Shown: piece by piece, positions 27,205-37,740 of the stretch
Numbering within the stretch: the stretch's first letter is position 1
Layout of the letters: each line of letters starts with the position of its first letter
Assembly: GCA_003050565.1 (NCBI GenBank)
Contig: PEBW01000003.1
Coordinates: 151,347 to 215,346, forward strand
Length of the DNA: 64,000 nucleotides
Reading direction: 5' to 3'
DNA from: Brockia lithotrophica
GTDB lineage: Bacteria; Bacillota; Bacilli; Thermicanales; DSM-22653
The notes under the pieces: generated by a model
The model's input: the letters and a program-made list of their open reading frames with translations, nothing else
The model's database searches: none
What the model was told of the DNA's origin: nothing
Translations under genes and position numbers: made by a program

Positions 27205-28968
27205 TCAGGCCCCAAAGGCCGAACCGGTTTCCGGAAGGGCGCCGCGGTGGGGGCCCTCGCCGGACGTCGTTCGGGAATCCACGCCTTCCACGTCACCGAA
27301 GATGAGCTGAAGTGCCTCGGCCACGTGACGTACGGGGATCACCCCTCGGCGCAAGGGCAACGCCGTGTCATACGGAACGAACACCCGGCCGAGGCCCGCT
27401 TCAAGGGCGGCGTCGATTTTAGCCTTGAGTCCGCCCACGGGGAGAACCTCGCCCGTGAGGCTCACCTCCCCCGTCGCCGCCACGTCCGGTGGAATGGGAA
27501 GACGGCGTACGGCGGAGTACAGGAGAAGCACGAGGGCGAGGCCGGCCGAAGGGCCGTCCGTCGGCATGCCGCCCGGAACGTTTACCCGAACGTGATACCG
27601 TTCGGGGGTGATCCCAAAGCGGCGGAGGACGACGAGGGCGTTTTCGACGGAGGCGAGAATCAGGCTCCGCCGCCGCAAACTTCCCTGCGGCGCCCGCAAC
27701 GTCTCCTCTTCCGAAGCCCCCGCGAGGTGTAGAGAACCGCCTTCCGGCCCCGCCGGCCAGGCAACGGCTTCCAACGCGAGGACCTGCCCCACGCCGGGAC
27801 CTACGACGGCGAGGGCGTGTACGCGTCCGACTTCCGCCTGCGCGCGCCGCGGCGCCTCGGGCCGCGGCGTGAGCCGGCTCACCTCCGCAACCCAGAGGAC
27901 GTCTTCGCGCGTGATCGCAGTTCGACCTTCGACTTCCGCCAGGCTCGCCGCCAGCTCCACGAGGTTCGCGGCATCTCGTCCGGTCTGGGCGTAGCGGCGA
28001 ACGAGGGCGTAGACCTCCTCTTCGGCGGATATCCGAAGACGCCGTACGGCTCGCCCTGCGATTTCTTCGAGATGTTCGGGGCGAAGGGGACGGAAGTAGA
28101 TCTCCAGACAGCGCGAACGAAGGGCGGGAGGGAGCTCCTCGGGAAGCCGCGTCGTCGCCCCCACGAGGCGGAAATCGGCCGGCAGGCCGTTTTGAAAGAT
28201 GTCGTGTACGTGCGCGGGAATCTGCGGGTTTTTCGGGCTGTAGTACGCGCTCTCGAAGAAAACTTTGCGGTCTTCGAGCACCTTGAGCAAGCGGTTGAGC
28301 TGAATCGGATGAAGTTCGCCGATTTCGTCGATGAAGAGGATTCCCCCGTGGGCACGGGTCACGGCGCCGGGTTTGGGCTGCGGGATGCCCGCCTGCCCGA
28401 GCGGCCCGGCTCCCTGGTAGATCGGGTCGTGCACGCTCCCGAGGAGGGGATCCGCAATGCCCCGTTCGTCGAAGCGGGCGGTAGTTGCGTCGACTTCGAC
28501 GAACGGGGCGTCGGGGCGGAAAGGAGAACGGGGGTTGCGCTTCGCCTCTTCGAGGATGAGGCGCGCGGCGGTCGTCTTCCCCACGCCGGGCGGGCCGTAG
28601 AGGATCACGTGCTGCGGGTGGGGACCGGCGAGGGCCGCGCGCAGGGCGCGGATGGCGTCGTCCTGCCCCACGATGTCCTCGAGGCGACGCGGGCGCGTCT
28701 TTTCCATGAGGGGTTCCGTGAGCGAGATTTGCCTGAGTCGCGCGAGGTCTTTGAGTTCGTCCGAAGGACGAACGTCCGCAGGCGACGGGGACGGCGACGA
28801 GACCCGGGGCCGCCGCGCGAAGATCCGGGCCAAAAGCCACCAAAAGGCGATCGGGACGACAAAGAGGCCGACAACCAAGAGGGGAAAGGGAACGTGGGAA
28901 ACCCAGGCGAAGTGCCCGGCCCCCAACATGTCCGCACCCCATTTGCCGCTTCCGAACACGTCGGGCAC
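27205..28968 (-). CDS. lonB: Sporulation-associated ATP-dependent protease LonB
   Basis: Membrane-anchored Lon-type protease made in the forespore in Bacillus. Order in the 587 residues: a membrane helix at about 27-46, the AAA+ domain with Walker A YGPPGVGKTT (from 124) and Walker B LFIDE (211-215), and the Lon protease domain with the catalytic dyad S474 (DGPSAGLAL) and K515 (GGLKAKID). It lacks the long N-terminal domain of LonA. It is placed directly after clpX, as in B. subtilis, but lonA is absent downstream. The GTG start and its GGGGGGCG site lie within a long hairpin. Confidence 0.93.
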   Translation of the reverse strand: MPDVFGSGKWGADMLGAGHFAWVSHVPFPLLVVGLFVVPIAFWWLLARIFARRPRVSSPSPSPADVRPSDELKDLARLRQISLTEPLMEKTRPRRLEDIVGQDDAIRALRAALAGPHPQHVILYGPPGVGKTTAARLILEEAKRNPRSPFRPDAPFVEVDATTARFDERGIADPLLGSVHDPIYQGAGPLGQAGIPQPKPGAVTRAHGGILFIDEIGELHPIQLNRLLKVLEDRKVFFESAYYSPKNPQIPAHVHDIFQNGLPADFRLVGATTRLPEELPPALRSRCLEIYFRPLRPEHLEEIAGRAVRRLRISAEEEVYALVRRYAQTGRDAANLVELAASLAEVEGRTAITREDVLWVAEVSRLTPRPEAPRRAQAEVGRVHALAVVGPGVGQVLALEAVAWPAGPEGGSLHLAGASEEETLRAPQGSLRRRSLILASVENALVVLRRFGITPERYHVRVNVPGGMPTDGPSAGLALVLLLYSAVRRLPIPPDVAATGEVSLTGEVLPVGGLKAKIDAALEAGLGRVFVPYDTALPLRRGVIPVRHVAEALQLIFGDVEGVDSRTTSGEGPHRGALPETGSAFGA

Positions 28969-29030
28969 GGGAAAACGCCCCCCTTTATCCGACCGGTACG
29001 AGCACCAGTATCGGCAGAGGGGCGTTTCCG
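28969..29030 (-). promoter_or_regulatory. Hairpin enclosing the lonB ribosome-binding site
   Basis: On the minus strand GGAAACGCCCC (29029-29019) can pair with GGGGCGTTTTCC ending at 28970, one base before the lonB start codon. One arm contains the GGGGGGCG ribosome-binding site. A smaller imperfect stem (CCGATACTGGT with ACCGGTCGG) fills the loop. This could restrain lonB translation. Confidence 0.5.
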
Positions 29031-29063
29031 TATACCTTCTACACGATCGAACTTCTCGGGCGC

Positions 29064-30359
<1,296 letters not shown>

Positions 30360-30472
30360 GTGGACCACCTCCCTTGCCGAAAAGACTTACCCGGCCGCTC
30401 GAAAAGGACTCCCCGTCCCCTGCCGAGGTCGAGGCGACGCGCTCTCCGAACCGCCGCGCGAACCGGGGGATT

Positions 30473-31075
30473 TCACGACTTGGATTGGGTGACCGACGTG
30501 GCGTGCGCGATCACTTCGTCGATGATGCCGTACTCGCGGGCATCTTCCGCGCTCATGAAGAAGTCGCGGTCCGTGTCCTGCTCGATCCGCTCGAGGGGTT
30601 GGCCGGTGTGCGAGGCGAGGATCTTGTTCAGGCGTTCGCGCGTCCGGAGGATCCAATCCGCGTGAATCTTGATGTCCGTAGCCTGCCCCCTGACCCCGCC
30701 GAGAGGCTGGTGGATGAGAATTTCGCTGTTCGGCAGGGCGTAGCGCTTCCCCTTTGCCCCGCCGGCGAGAAGCACGGCGGCCATGCTCGCCGCCATGCCG
30801 ATGCAGATCGTGGAGACGTCCGGCTTGATGAACTGCATCGTATCGTAGATGGCGAGCCCCGCCGTCACAGAGCCGCCCGGCGAGTTGATGTACAGGTAGA
30901 TGTCCTTTTCTGGATCCTCGGCAGCGAGGAAGAGGAGTTGGGCGACGATCAGGTTCGCCACGTGATCGTCGATGGGTGTGCCGAGGACGATGATCCGGTC
31001 TTTGAGAAGGCGCGAGTAGATGTCGTACGCCCGTTCTCCCCGCGCCGTCTGCTCGATCACCATGGGAATGAGCAC
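30473..31075 (-). CDS. clpP: ATP-dependent Clp protease proteolytic subunit ClpP
   Basis: Serine protease that forms the double-ring chamber for ClpX. The 200 residues contain S97 (GMAASMAA), H122 (LIHQPLGG) and D171 (DTDRDFF). The GTG start has GAAGGGGG 8 bases upstream. In B. subtilis clpP is elsewhere on the chromosome; the tig-clpP-clpX order seen here is common in other bacteria. I found no CtsR operator (GGTCAAA direct repeats) upstream. Confidence 0.97.
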   Translation of the reverse strand: MLIPMVIEQTARGERAYDIYSRLLKDRIIVLGTPIDDHVANLIVAQLLFLAAEDPEKDIYLYINSPGGSVTAGLAIYDTMQFIKPDVSTICIGMAASMAAVLLAGGAKGKRYALPNSEILIHQPLGGVRGQATDIKIHADWILRTRERLNKILASHTGQPLERIEQDTDRDFFMSAEDAREYGIIDEVIAHATSVTQSKS

Positions 31076-31202
31076 CGCGAAAACCCCCTTCTTGCCCCTT
31101 TACTCTCTCCACCCGAGGGGCGCTCTACGCACCGCCGGACGCCGCGGCCGTAAGCTGCGTCTCGACGGTACGGGTGCCACCTCCAGTTTACACAAAGCCG
31201 GG

Positions 31203-31229
31203 AGAAAAAAGAAAGGGGAGAAGCTCCCC
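31203..31229 (-). terminator. Intrinsic terminator of tig
   Basis: On the minus strand GGGGAG-CTT-CTCCCC is followed by TTTCTTTTTTC. It lies about 75 bases past the tig stop and ahead of clpP, so clpP should have its own promoter in 31076-31200, although I could not place one with confidence. Confidence 0.8.
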
Positions 31230-31302
31230 CGCAAACCCCGGGCGATGTGCCTCGGATTTCGGAACGTACGCCGCCGACGCGGGCGCCTGCGGGACCCGAG
31301 GT

Positions 31303-32697
31303 TCACTTCTCCTCCGCAGCGGATCCTTTTCCCTCCGCGGATGCGGAGTCCTCGCCTTCAGAAGGAACGGAAGGTTCCTCCACCCACGTGACGTACGAGA
31401 GGAGGCGATCGACGACCTGGTCGAAGAGGACGCTCCGGCGCAACGCCTCGTAGGCGCCTTCCCGCCGCAACACCCTCTCCAGCTCCTCGGGAGTCGTGCG
31501 GTAGACCCGGGCGAGCTCCGCGAGCTTTTCCTGCCAGCGCCCTTCGTCGATCTCAATCCCCTCTTTGCGCGCAACGGCGAGCAGGCCGAGACGACCGACG
31601 ACGCGACGGCGTGCTTCTTCCCAGTGTTCCCGGACGACGGCTTCGCGGTCTTTGTTCACGGCCTCGAGGTACTTCGCGAAGTCCGTTCCCATGGAGCGGA
31701 GGACGTTGTCGAGTTCCTCCACGATTGCCTCCGCCTCGCGACGAACCAGCGACTCCGGGAGTTCAACTTCCGTGATGTCGACGAGCTTCGCGACGACCGC
31801 GTCTCGAACTTCGCGCTCCTTGGCCTCGCGGGCGCGCGCCTCGAGCTTCGCGCGGATGTCGGCCTTAAGTTCCTCCAACGTATCGAAATCGCTTACTTCG
31901 CGGGCAAACTCGTCGTCCAGCGGCGGATACTCCTTGCGCCGTACGGCCTTGACGTGTACGGAAAGGCGGACGGGTTTGCCGCTCAAGGAAGCGTCGTGGT
32001 AATCTTGAGGTAGAGTGAGGAAAATATCCTTTGTTTCGCCGACGCGCATTCCCACGAGTCCCTCGGCAAAGCCGGGAAGGAGTCGTTCCGGGACGACCTC
32101 CACCGTGACCTCGTCCCGCCTCGCGTCCTCGAGTTCGTGCTCGGAAGCGTCCTCACCCTCGCCTTCCCGGACGAACACGCGGTACGCGAGGTCCACCTCG
32201 TCGCCTTCCCGAACGACCGCCTCCTCTCCTTCGAGCGGGCGAAGAACGGCGACGCGCTCGCGCATGGCGGCGAGTTCCCGCTCGACCTCCCCTTCGCCGA
32301 CGGAAACGACGGGTTTCGCGAGCGTGATCGAACGGTAGTCACCGACCTCTGCCTCGGGTTCCACGGTCACCGTCGCCTTGAAGCGCAGGGGCTGCCCCTT
32401 GCCGATGGACTCGACGTCAATCTCGGGTTCCTCTATGGGGACAATGCCCGCCTCTTCGACCGCTGCGCGGTACGCTTCGGGGAGAAGGACGTTCAACGCT
32501 TCTTCGTACAAGGATTCAACTCCGTAACGCGCCTCGAAGATGAAGCGGGGAACTTTGCCGCGGCGAAAGCCCGGGACCTCGACGTGGCGGATGACGCGGC
32601 GGAAAGCTTCTTCCAGTGCGCGATCGAAGCGATCGGCCTCGACTTCTACGGTAAGTACGCCTGCGTACGGGCCGGTGCGCGTAAACTCGACCTTCAT
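31303..32697 (-). CDS. tig: Trigger factor, ribosome-associated chaperone and prolyl isomerase
   Basis: Binds nascent chains at the ribosome exit. The 464 residues include an N-terminal ribosome-binding domain with GFRRGKVPRFIFEARYG (family signature GFRxGKxP), a central FKBP-type domain from about residue 160 (EGDEVDLAYRVFV to SVHVKAVRRKEYP), and a helical C-terminal domain ending in an acidic, low-complexity tail. The gene is first in the tig-clpP-clpX-lonB string and has its own promoter. Confidence 0.95.
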   Translation of the reverse strand: MKVEFTRTGPYAGVLTVEVEADRFDRALEEAFRRVIRHVEVPGFRRGKVPRFIFEARYGVESLYEEALNVLLPEAYRAAVEEAGIVPIEEPEIDVESIGKGQPLRFKATVTVEPEAEVGDYRSITLAKPVVSVGEGEVERELAAMRERVAVLRPLEGEEAVVREGDEVDLAYRVFVREGEGEDASEHELEDARRDEVTVEVVPERLLPGFAEGLVGMRVGETKDIFLTLPQDYHDASLSGKPVRLSVHVKAVRRKEYPPLDDEFAREVSDFDTLEELKADIRAKLEARAREAKEREVRDAVVAKLVDITEVELPESLVRREAEAIVEELDNVLRSMGTDFAKYLEAVNKDREAVVREHWEEARRRVVGRLGLLAVARKEGIEIDEGRWQEKLAELARVYRTTPEELERVLRREGAYEALRRSVLFDQVVDRLLSYVTWVEEPSVPSEGEDSASAEGKGSAAEEK

Positions 32698-32743
32698 GGG
32701 GGAAACCTCCAGAACCGTGGTGTTGGCGCCTTCAAACTCTTAC

Positions 32744-32772
32744 AGTATAGCATACACGTGCCCGAGGACAAA
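32744..32772 (-). promoter_or_regulatory. Promoter of tig
   Basis: On the minus strand TATACT is preceded by TTTGTC at 17 bases. It lies in the 147-bp gap divergent from acuA; I saw no clear promoter for acuA itself. Confidence 0.6.
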
Positions 32773-32844
32773 CACCCCGCCGGCACCGCCAAGAGGTCCG
32801 AAGGGGATCCGGCGATCGCACCGCCGGCATAGAGGGGAATTGCC

Positions 32845-33492
32845 ATGGTCGAAACCTTCCTCCACCGGAAGACGCCCCACCGTCGTGTGATACCCGTGGA
32901 GCACGGTCCGCCGATCGTCGTCGAGGGACCCCTCCCCCCGGAAGAACTCCGCTCCCTCCGCATGCACCCCGAGCTCGACGCCTTCCGTCCCCCCGAACGC
33001 CAGAAGGAGGCCCTCGTGGAAATTGCCGGCCTCCCGGAAGGGCGCGTGATCGTCGCCAAAGAAGGGGATACCATCGTAGGCTACGCCACCTTTCACGCCC
33101 CGGACGAGATCGAACGCTGGGCCCTCGCCCGCGACCCGCGGATCCTCGAGCTCGGTGCCATAGAGGTGTCTCCGCCGTACCGCGGGCGCGGACTGGCCCG
33201 AACGATCCTCGAAGTCGCCTTTGCCGACGAAGCTCTGGAGGAGTACATCGTCTTTACGACGGAGTACTACTGGCACTGGGACCTCGAACGCACCGGGCTC
33301 GACGTTTGGGGCTACCGCAAGCTGATGGAAAACCTCATGCGGAGCGTAGGGATGTACCCCGCGGCCACCGACGATCCGGAAATCGTAGCCCACCCCGCCA
33401 ACGCCCTCATGGTCCGCATCGGCGCGCGCGTGCCGATGGAAACGATCGAGCGTTTTGACCGCGTGCGCTTCATGCGTCGCCCGTTGTACTGA
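32845..33492 (+). CDS. acuA: Protein acetyltransferase AcuA
   Basis: GNAT-family enzyme of 215 residues. In B. subtilis AcuA acetylates and inactivates acetyl-CoA synthetase AcsA; AcuC reverses this. The N-terminus (KTPHRRVIPVEHGPPIVVEGP) and the acetyl-CoA-binding segment IEVSPPYRGRGLARTILE (about 111-128) are characteristic. ATG at 32845 follows AGAGGGGAAT. The target acsA, next to acuA in B. subtilis, is not in the window; tig lies there instead. Confidence 0.92.
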   Translation: MVETFLHRKTPHRRVIPVEHGPPIVVEGPLPPEELRSLRMHPELDAFRPPERQKEALVEIAGLPEGRVIVAKEGDTIVGYATFHAPDEIERWALARDPRILELGAIEVSPPYRGRGLARTILEVAFADEALEEYIVFTTEYYWHWDLERTGLDVWGYRKLMENLMRSVGMYPAATDDPEIVAHPANALMVRIGARVPMETIERFDRVRFMRRPLY

Positions 33493-33550
33493 AAGGTGTC
33501 GGCCACTCGCGGCCGCCGTTGGGAAATTCGCCCGTCGGGAGGGACGTGCC

Positions 33551-34255
33551 TTGCTCGTTCGGGAAATCATGAGCCGCCCCGTGTTTACCGTGCGCGCCAC
33601 GGACACCCTTCGCGAAGCGTGGGAGCTCATGCGCGACCGCCGAATCCGCCACCTGCCCGTCGTCGACGAAGGTGGGCGCCTCGTGGGCATCGTCACCGAC
33701 CGCGACCTCCGCGGTGCAAGCCCCTCGAAGCTCATCTTTCACGAAAAGGACCTCGCCCTTCTCGAGGCCCCCGTCTCTACGGTGATGAGCCAGGACGTCG
33801 AGACCGCCCACCCCCTCGACCCGATCGAAGAAGCCGCCCTCACCCTCGTGAAGAAAAAGATCGGCGCCCTTCCCGTGGTGGACATGGGGAACCTCGTGGG
33901 CATCGTCACGACGACCGACCTCCTCCGGGCCCTCGTGGAGCTCTTGCGCGTAGACACCCCCTCGAGCCGGATCGACGTCGAAGTCGAAGACCGCATCGGC
34001 GCCGTCCACGACCTGACGGGGATCTTCAAGGAACTCGGGCTCTCCCTCTCGAGCCTCATCCTCTACCCCGCAGAACACCCCGGCAGACGGCGCGTCGTGC
34101 TCCGGGTGATGACGATAGACCCCACCCCCGCGCTCCGGCGCCTGCGGGAAATCGGCCCGCAGGAGGGAATCCAGCTCCTCTGGCCCGTAGAGGCCGCGGA
34201 GGCGCCGGGGGTTCCGGAGGAGGAGACGAAGGACGCGTCGGGTGACGAGAGATGA
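33551..34255 (+). CDS. acuB: CBS-ACT domain protein AcuB
   Basis: A 234-residue regulator-like protein starting at a TTG with GGGAGGG 7 bases upstream. Two CBS domains occupy about residues 7-58 (VREIMSRPVFTVRATDTL) and 77-130 (VSTVMSQDVETAHPLDP), followed by an ACT-like domain from about 140 (VEDRIGAVHDLTGIFKEL). The CBS pair probably binds an adenine nucleotide. AcuB belongs to the acetoin/acetate utilisation operon, but its molecular task is not established. Its stop overlaps the acuC start by four bases (ATGA). Confidence 0.9.
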   Translation: MLVREIMSRPVFTVRATDTLREAWELMRDRRIRHLPVVDEGGRLVGIVTDRDLRGASPSKLIFHEKDLALLEAPVSTVMSQDVETAHPLDPIEEAALTLVKKKIGALPVVDMGNLVGIVTTTDLLRALVELLRVDTPSSRIDVEVEDRIGAVHDLTGIFKELGLSLSSLILYPAEHPGRRRVVLRVMTIDPTPALRRLREIGPQEGIQLLWPVEAAEAPGVPEEETKDASGDER

Positions 34256-35397
34256 GCGACGTGAAGCTCGTATACCGCCCCGAAGTCCTCGCCTACAGCT
34301 TCCCCGACGGACATCCGTTCACGAGCCGACGCATCGAGGCGGCCGTAGACTTCATGGAGTCCCTCGGGATTCTCCGTCCGGAAGACATCCTCCCCGGGCG
34401 CAAAGCCCGCGACGAGGATATCCTCCGCGTGCACGACCCCGCCTACGTAGAGCACGTGCGCCGCGCCTCGGAAAATCCGTACGCCGCAAGTCCCGTCTAC
34501 GGACTCGCCACGGCGGACGTCCCGGCTTTCCCGGGCATGCACGACGCCGCCGCCTGGGTCGCAGGAGGGGCGCTCGCCGCCGGAGAAGCCGTAGCAGAAG
34601 GCCGACTCGTCCACGCCTTCGTCCTCGGCGGCGGCCTCCACCACGCCCAACGGGATCACGCCTCCGGCTTTTGCCTCTACAACGACGCCGCCATCCTCAT
34701 CCACCTCCTCGCCTCGGACTACGGAATGCGCGTGCTCTACATCGACCTCGACGCCCACCACGGGGACGGCGTGCAGGCGATCTTCTACCGCGACGCTCGC
34801 GTGATGACCCTCTCCTTTCACGAATCCGGGCGCTACCTCTACCCCGGCACCGGTTTCGTGGACGAGCTCGGCGAGGGGGAGGGTTTCGGCCTTTCCCTGA
34901 ACGTCCCCCTCGAGCCGTACACGGAGGACGACTCCTACCTCGAAGTCGTCCACGCCGTCGTCCCCCTCGTCTTTCAGGTGTTTCGCCCCGACGTCGTCGT
35001 CACGCTCCACGGCGCCGACCCGCACCTCTACGACCCCCTCACGCACCTCTCCTTGAGCATCCGCCCCTTCGCGGAAGTTCCCAAACTCCTCCACGAACTC
35101 GCCCACACGTACGCCCACGGCCGCTGGATTGCCCTTTCGAGCGGCGGCTACGACTTCCGCGTCTTCCCCCGGGCATGGGCGTGGGTCTGGTCTGCCATGG
35201 CCGAACGGCCCCTCGACCCCCATACCCCCATCCCCGAAGGCTGGGTGGAGCGGTGGAAGAACGCCCTGCACGACCCCGTACCGCCCGCCGTAGGCGTCGA
35301 TCCCCCGTTTCCCCGAAACCCGCGGGCCGAGTCGATCGCCGAACGCAACCGCCGTACGGTAGCCCAGCTCCTCCATCACCTCCGCCATCGGATGTAA
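34252..35397 (+). CDS. acuC: Histone-deacetylase-like protein AcuC
   Basis: Zinc- and NAD-independent class I/II HDAC-type lysine deacetylase of 381 residues, thought to reactivate AcsA after acetylation by AcuA. HDAC motifs are clear: LGGGLHHAQRDHASGFCLYN (active-site HH and the tyrosine-side loop), YIDLDAHHGDGVQ with the zinc-binding Asp and His, and a later TLHGADPH segment with the third zinc ligand Asp. It is translationally coupled to acuB. Confidence 0.94.
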   Translation: MSDVKLVYRPEVLAYSFPDGHPFTSRRIEAAVDFMESLGILRPEDILPGRKARDEDILRVHDPAYVEHVRRASENPYAASPVYGLATADVPAFPGMHDAAAWVAGGALAAGEAVAEGRLVHAFVLGGGLHHAQRDHASGFCLYNDAAILIHLLASDYGMRVLYIDLDAHHGDGVQAIFYRDARVMTLSFHESGRYLYPGTGFVDELGEGEGFGLSLNVPLEPYTEDDSYLEVVHAVVPLVFQVFRPDVVVTLHGADPHLYDPLTHLSLSIRPFAEVPKLLHELAHTYAHGRWIALSSGGYDFRVFPRAWAWVWSAMAERPLDPHTPIPEGWVERWKNALHDPVPPAVGVDPPFPRNPRAESIAERNRRTVAQLLHHLRHRM

Positions 35398-35439
35398 CTC
35401 TTCCCGGTCTGCCCTTGAATACGAGAGGAGGACCTTCCG

Positions 35440-37608
35440 GTGAAGCTCGTGATCGTCGCCAACCGCCTTCCCTACCGCGTGCGGCCGGACCGATCGCTCG
35501 AGCTGAGCCCGGGCGGCCTCGTGTCCGGCCTTCTCTCGTTTTTCCGCGCCGCCGGACTTCAGAAAGACGAGTACCTGTGGATCGGCTGGCCGGGAAACGA
35601 GGAGAACAACGATCCAAAACTGCGAGAGGTGCTCGCCAATCACCAGGCACTTCCCGTATTTCTCGACGCAGAAGAGGTAGAGACCTTTTACCACGGTTTT
35701 TCCAACGACACCCTCTGGCCGCTTCTCCACTCCTTTCCCTGCTGGGCGAGCTTTTCCCAAGAACATTGGAAAGGGTACGTGCGCGTAAACGAAAAATTCG
35801 CCCGGGCGGCGCTCGAGGTCCTCGAGGACGACGACATCGTCTGGATCCACGACTACCAACTCATGCTCGTTCCGGGCATCCTCCGAAGGGAGCGCCCGGC
35901 TCTCCGCATAGGCTTCTTCCTTCACATTCCCTTCCCCGCACCGGAAGTCTTCCTCCTTCTCCCTTGGGCGCGGGAGATCCTCGGCCACCTCCTAGGGGCC
36001 GACCTCATAGGCTTTCATACCTACGAGTACACGCAAAACTTCATGCGGGCGGTAACCCGAGCCCTGGGGTTCGAACACGACATGCAGTACGTCGTCCTCG
36101 AGGACCGCGTCGTGCGCGTGGACACGTTTCCCTTGGGCGTGGATTTCGCGCGCTGGAATACATGCGGGGAACTTCCCGAGGTACAGGCGGAAGAAAAGAA
36201 GCTCCGGGAAGCGGCACTCGGGCGCAAGGTTGTCTTTTCCGCCGACCGCCTCGACTATACAAAGGGAATATTCGGTCGTCTCCTCGCCTTCGAACGCTTT
36301 CTGGAAGCGCACCCGGAAACGCGCGAGAACGTCCTCTTTATGCTCGTCGTCGTGCCCTCGCGGGAACAGGTACCTCGTTACCGGGAGATGAAAGAGGAAA
36401 TCGAACGGAAGGTCGGGGAAATCAACGGCCGCTTCAGCTCCCACGGACGCATCCCCGTCCACTACTACTACCGGAACCTGTCCTTCCCCGAACTCTGTGC
36501 GTCCTACCGCACCGCGGACGCCGTCCTCGTGACGCCGCTCAAGGACGGCATGAACCTCGTCGCCAAGGAATTCGTGGCGACGCGCTCAGACCTTTCCGGG
36601 ACCCTCATCCTCTCCGAGTTTGCGGGGAGCGCCCGTGAACTCGGAGAAGCGTTCCTCGTGAACCCAAACTCCCCCGAAGAACTCGCCCGCGCTCTCGCCA
36701 TTGCCCTCGATCTCCCTGAAGACGAGAAGCGCCGCCGCCTTGCGGCGATGCGCGAGCGAATTCGCCGCTACGATGCGAGGCGCTGGGGGGAAGATTTCCT
36801 CCGCGCCCTCGCCGAGGTGTCCGGACGGCGTATCGAGCTCCGGACGCGAGTCGTGACCGAACCTCTTGTGGCGGCCTTCCGCGCTGAGTACCGGAAAGCC
36901 CAAGACGCCATCTTCTTCCTCGACTACGACGGCACGCTCGTCCCGCTCGTTCGCGATCCTTCCCTCGCTGCGCCTGATCCCGAGCTCCTCAAACTCCTCG
37001 CCTCTCTCGCCCGCCCGCGTAAAAGCGAAGTCGTCGTGATCTCCGGACGCAGCCGCGCGGATCTCGAGCGTTGGTTAGGTCAACTTCCCATCGCCCTCGT
37101 CGCCGAACACGGGCTCTGGATTCGGACGGTGGAAGGGACGTGGGAACAGGCAGCAGAGGGAGTTCCAGAGGAGCTCGAAAGGCTCAGGGGCGTGCTCGAA
37201 TTCTACGTCGACCGCCTGCCCCAGGCCTTCCTCGAGGAAAAGACGTTCTCCATCGCCTTCCACTACCGCAAGGCCGACCCCGAAATGGCGGCGGTGATCG
37301 TACCCGAGCTCGTGGACGAACTCGTACAGCTCACGGCAAATTCCCCGCTCCACGTCCTCTCCGGACACAAAGTCGTAGAGGTGCGCCCGGCAGGAATGAC
37401 CAAGGGGAGCGCCGCCCGACGTTTCTTACGCGATCAGAGCTTTGTCTTCGCCGCCGGCGACGATGTCACAGACGAAGATCTCTTTCGCGCCCTTCCCGAG
37501 ACGGCGATAACGGTGCGCGTAGGGGCAAAGCCCTCCCACGCCACCTACACCGTCCCCACGCCCCACGATCTCCGCAAAATTTTGGCGGCGTTCGTGGAAC
37601 GTCCTTGA
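35440..37608 (+). CDS. Bifunctional trehalose-6-phosphate synthase / phosphatase
   Basis: Single protein of 722 residues that can make trehalose in two steps. Residues 1 to about 470 are a GT20 synthase: IVANRLPYRV, GGLVSGLL, WIGWPG, WIHDYQLMLVPGILR and DRLDYTKGI, the glucose-6-phosphate and UDP-glucose sites. From about 490 a HAD-family phosphatase follows: FFLDYDGTLVPL with the nucleophilic aspartate, VVISGRSRADLERWL, and GDDVTDEDLF with the metal-binding acids. The GTG start follows GAGAGGAGG. Trehalose would serve as a thermo- and osmoprotectant. It is 42 bp after acuC on the same strand, possibly co-transcribed, but functionally unrelated. Confidence 0.93.
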   Translation: MKLVIVANRLPYRVRPDRSLELSPGGLVSGLLSFFRAAGLQKDEYLWIGWPGNEENNDPKLREVLANHQALPVFLDAEEVETFYHGFSNDTLWPLLHSFPCWASFSQEHWKGYVRVNEKFARAALEVLEDDDIVWIHDYQLMLVPGILRRERPALRIGFFLHIPFPAPEVFLLLPWAREILGHLLGADLIGFHTYEYTQNFMRAVTRALGFEHDMQYVVLEDRVVRVDTFPLGVDFARWNTCGELPEVQAEEKKLREAALGRKVVFSADRLDYTKGIFGRLLAFERFLEAHPETRENVLFMLVVVPSREQVPRYREMKEEIERKVGEINGRFSSHGRIPVHYYYRNLSFPELCASYRTADAVLVTPLKDGMNLVAKEFVATRSDLSGTLILSEFAGSARELGEAFLVNPNSPEELARALAIALDLPEDEKRRRLAAMRERIRRYDARRWGEDFLRALAEVSGRRIELRTRVVTEPLVAAFRAEYRKAQDAIFFLDYDGTLVPLVRDPSLAAPDPELLKLLASLARPRKSEVVVISGRSRADLERWLGQLPIALVAEHGLWIRTVEGTWEQAAEGVPEELERLRGVLEFYVDRLPQAFLEEKTFSIAFHYRKADPEMAAVIVPELVDELVQLTANSPLHVLSGHKVVEVRPAGMTKGSAARRFLRDQSFVFAAGDDVTDEDLFRALPETAITVRVGAKPSHATYTVPTPHDLRKILAAFVERP

Positions 37609-37740
37609 ACCTCGAACTTAGATCTTTCGCGCCGCGGAAAAAACGTAAAGGGACGGGGTAGTGCATGGAACGGGCGTAAGCGTCGGCGAGCTCCGTTTCC
37701 CCGCGCCACGCCCCCGTCTCTACGAGGGCGCGGAACGGCG

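Noticed and set aside
31076-31302. CtsR operator or CIRCE element before clpP
   Set aside because: No GGTCAAA direct repeat and no CIRCE inverted repeat were found in the gap.
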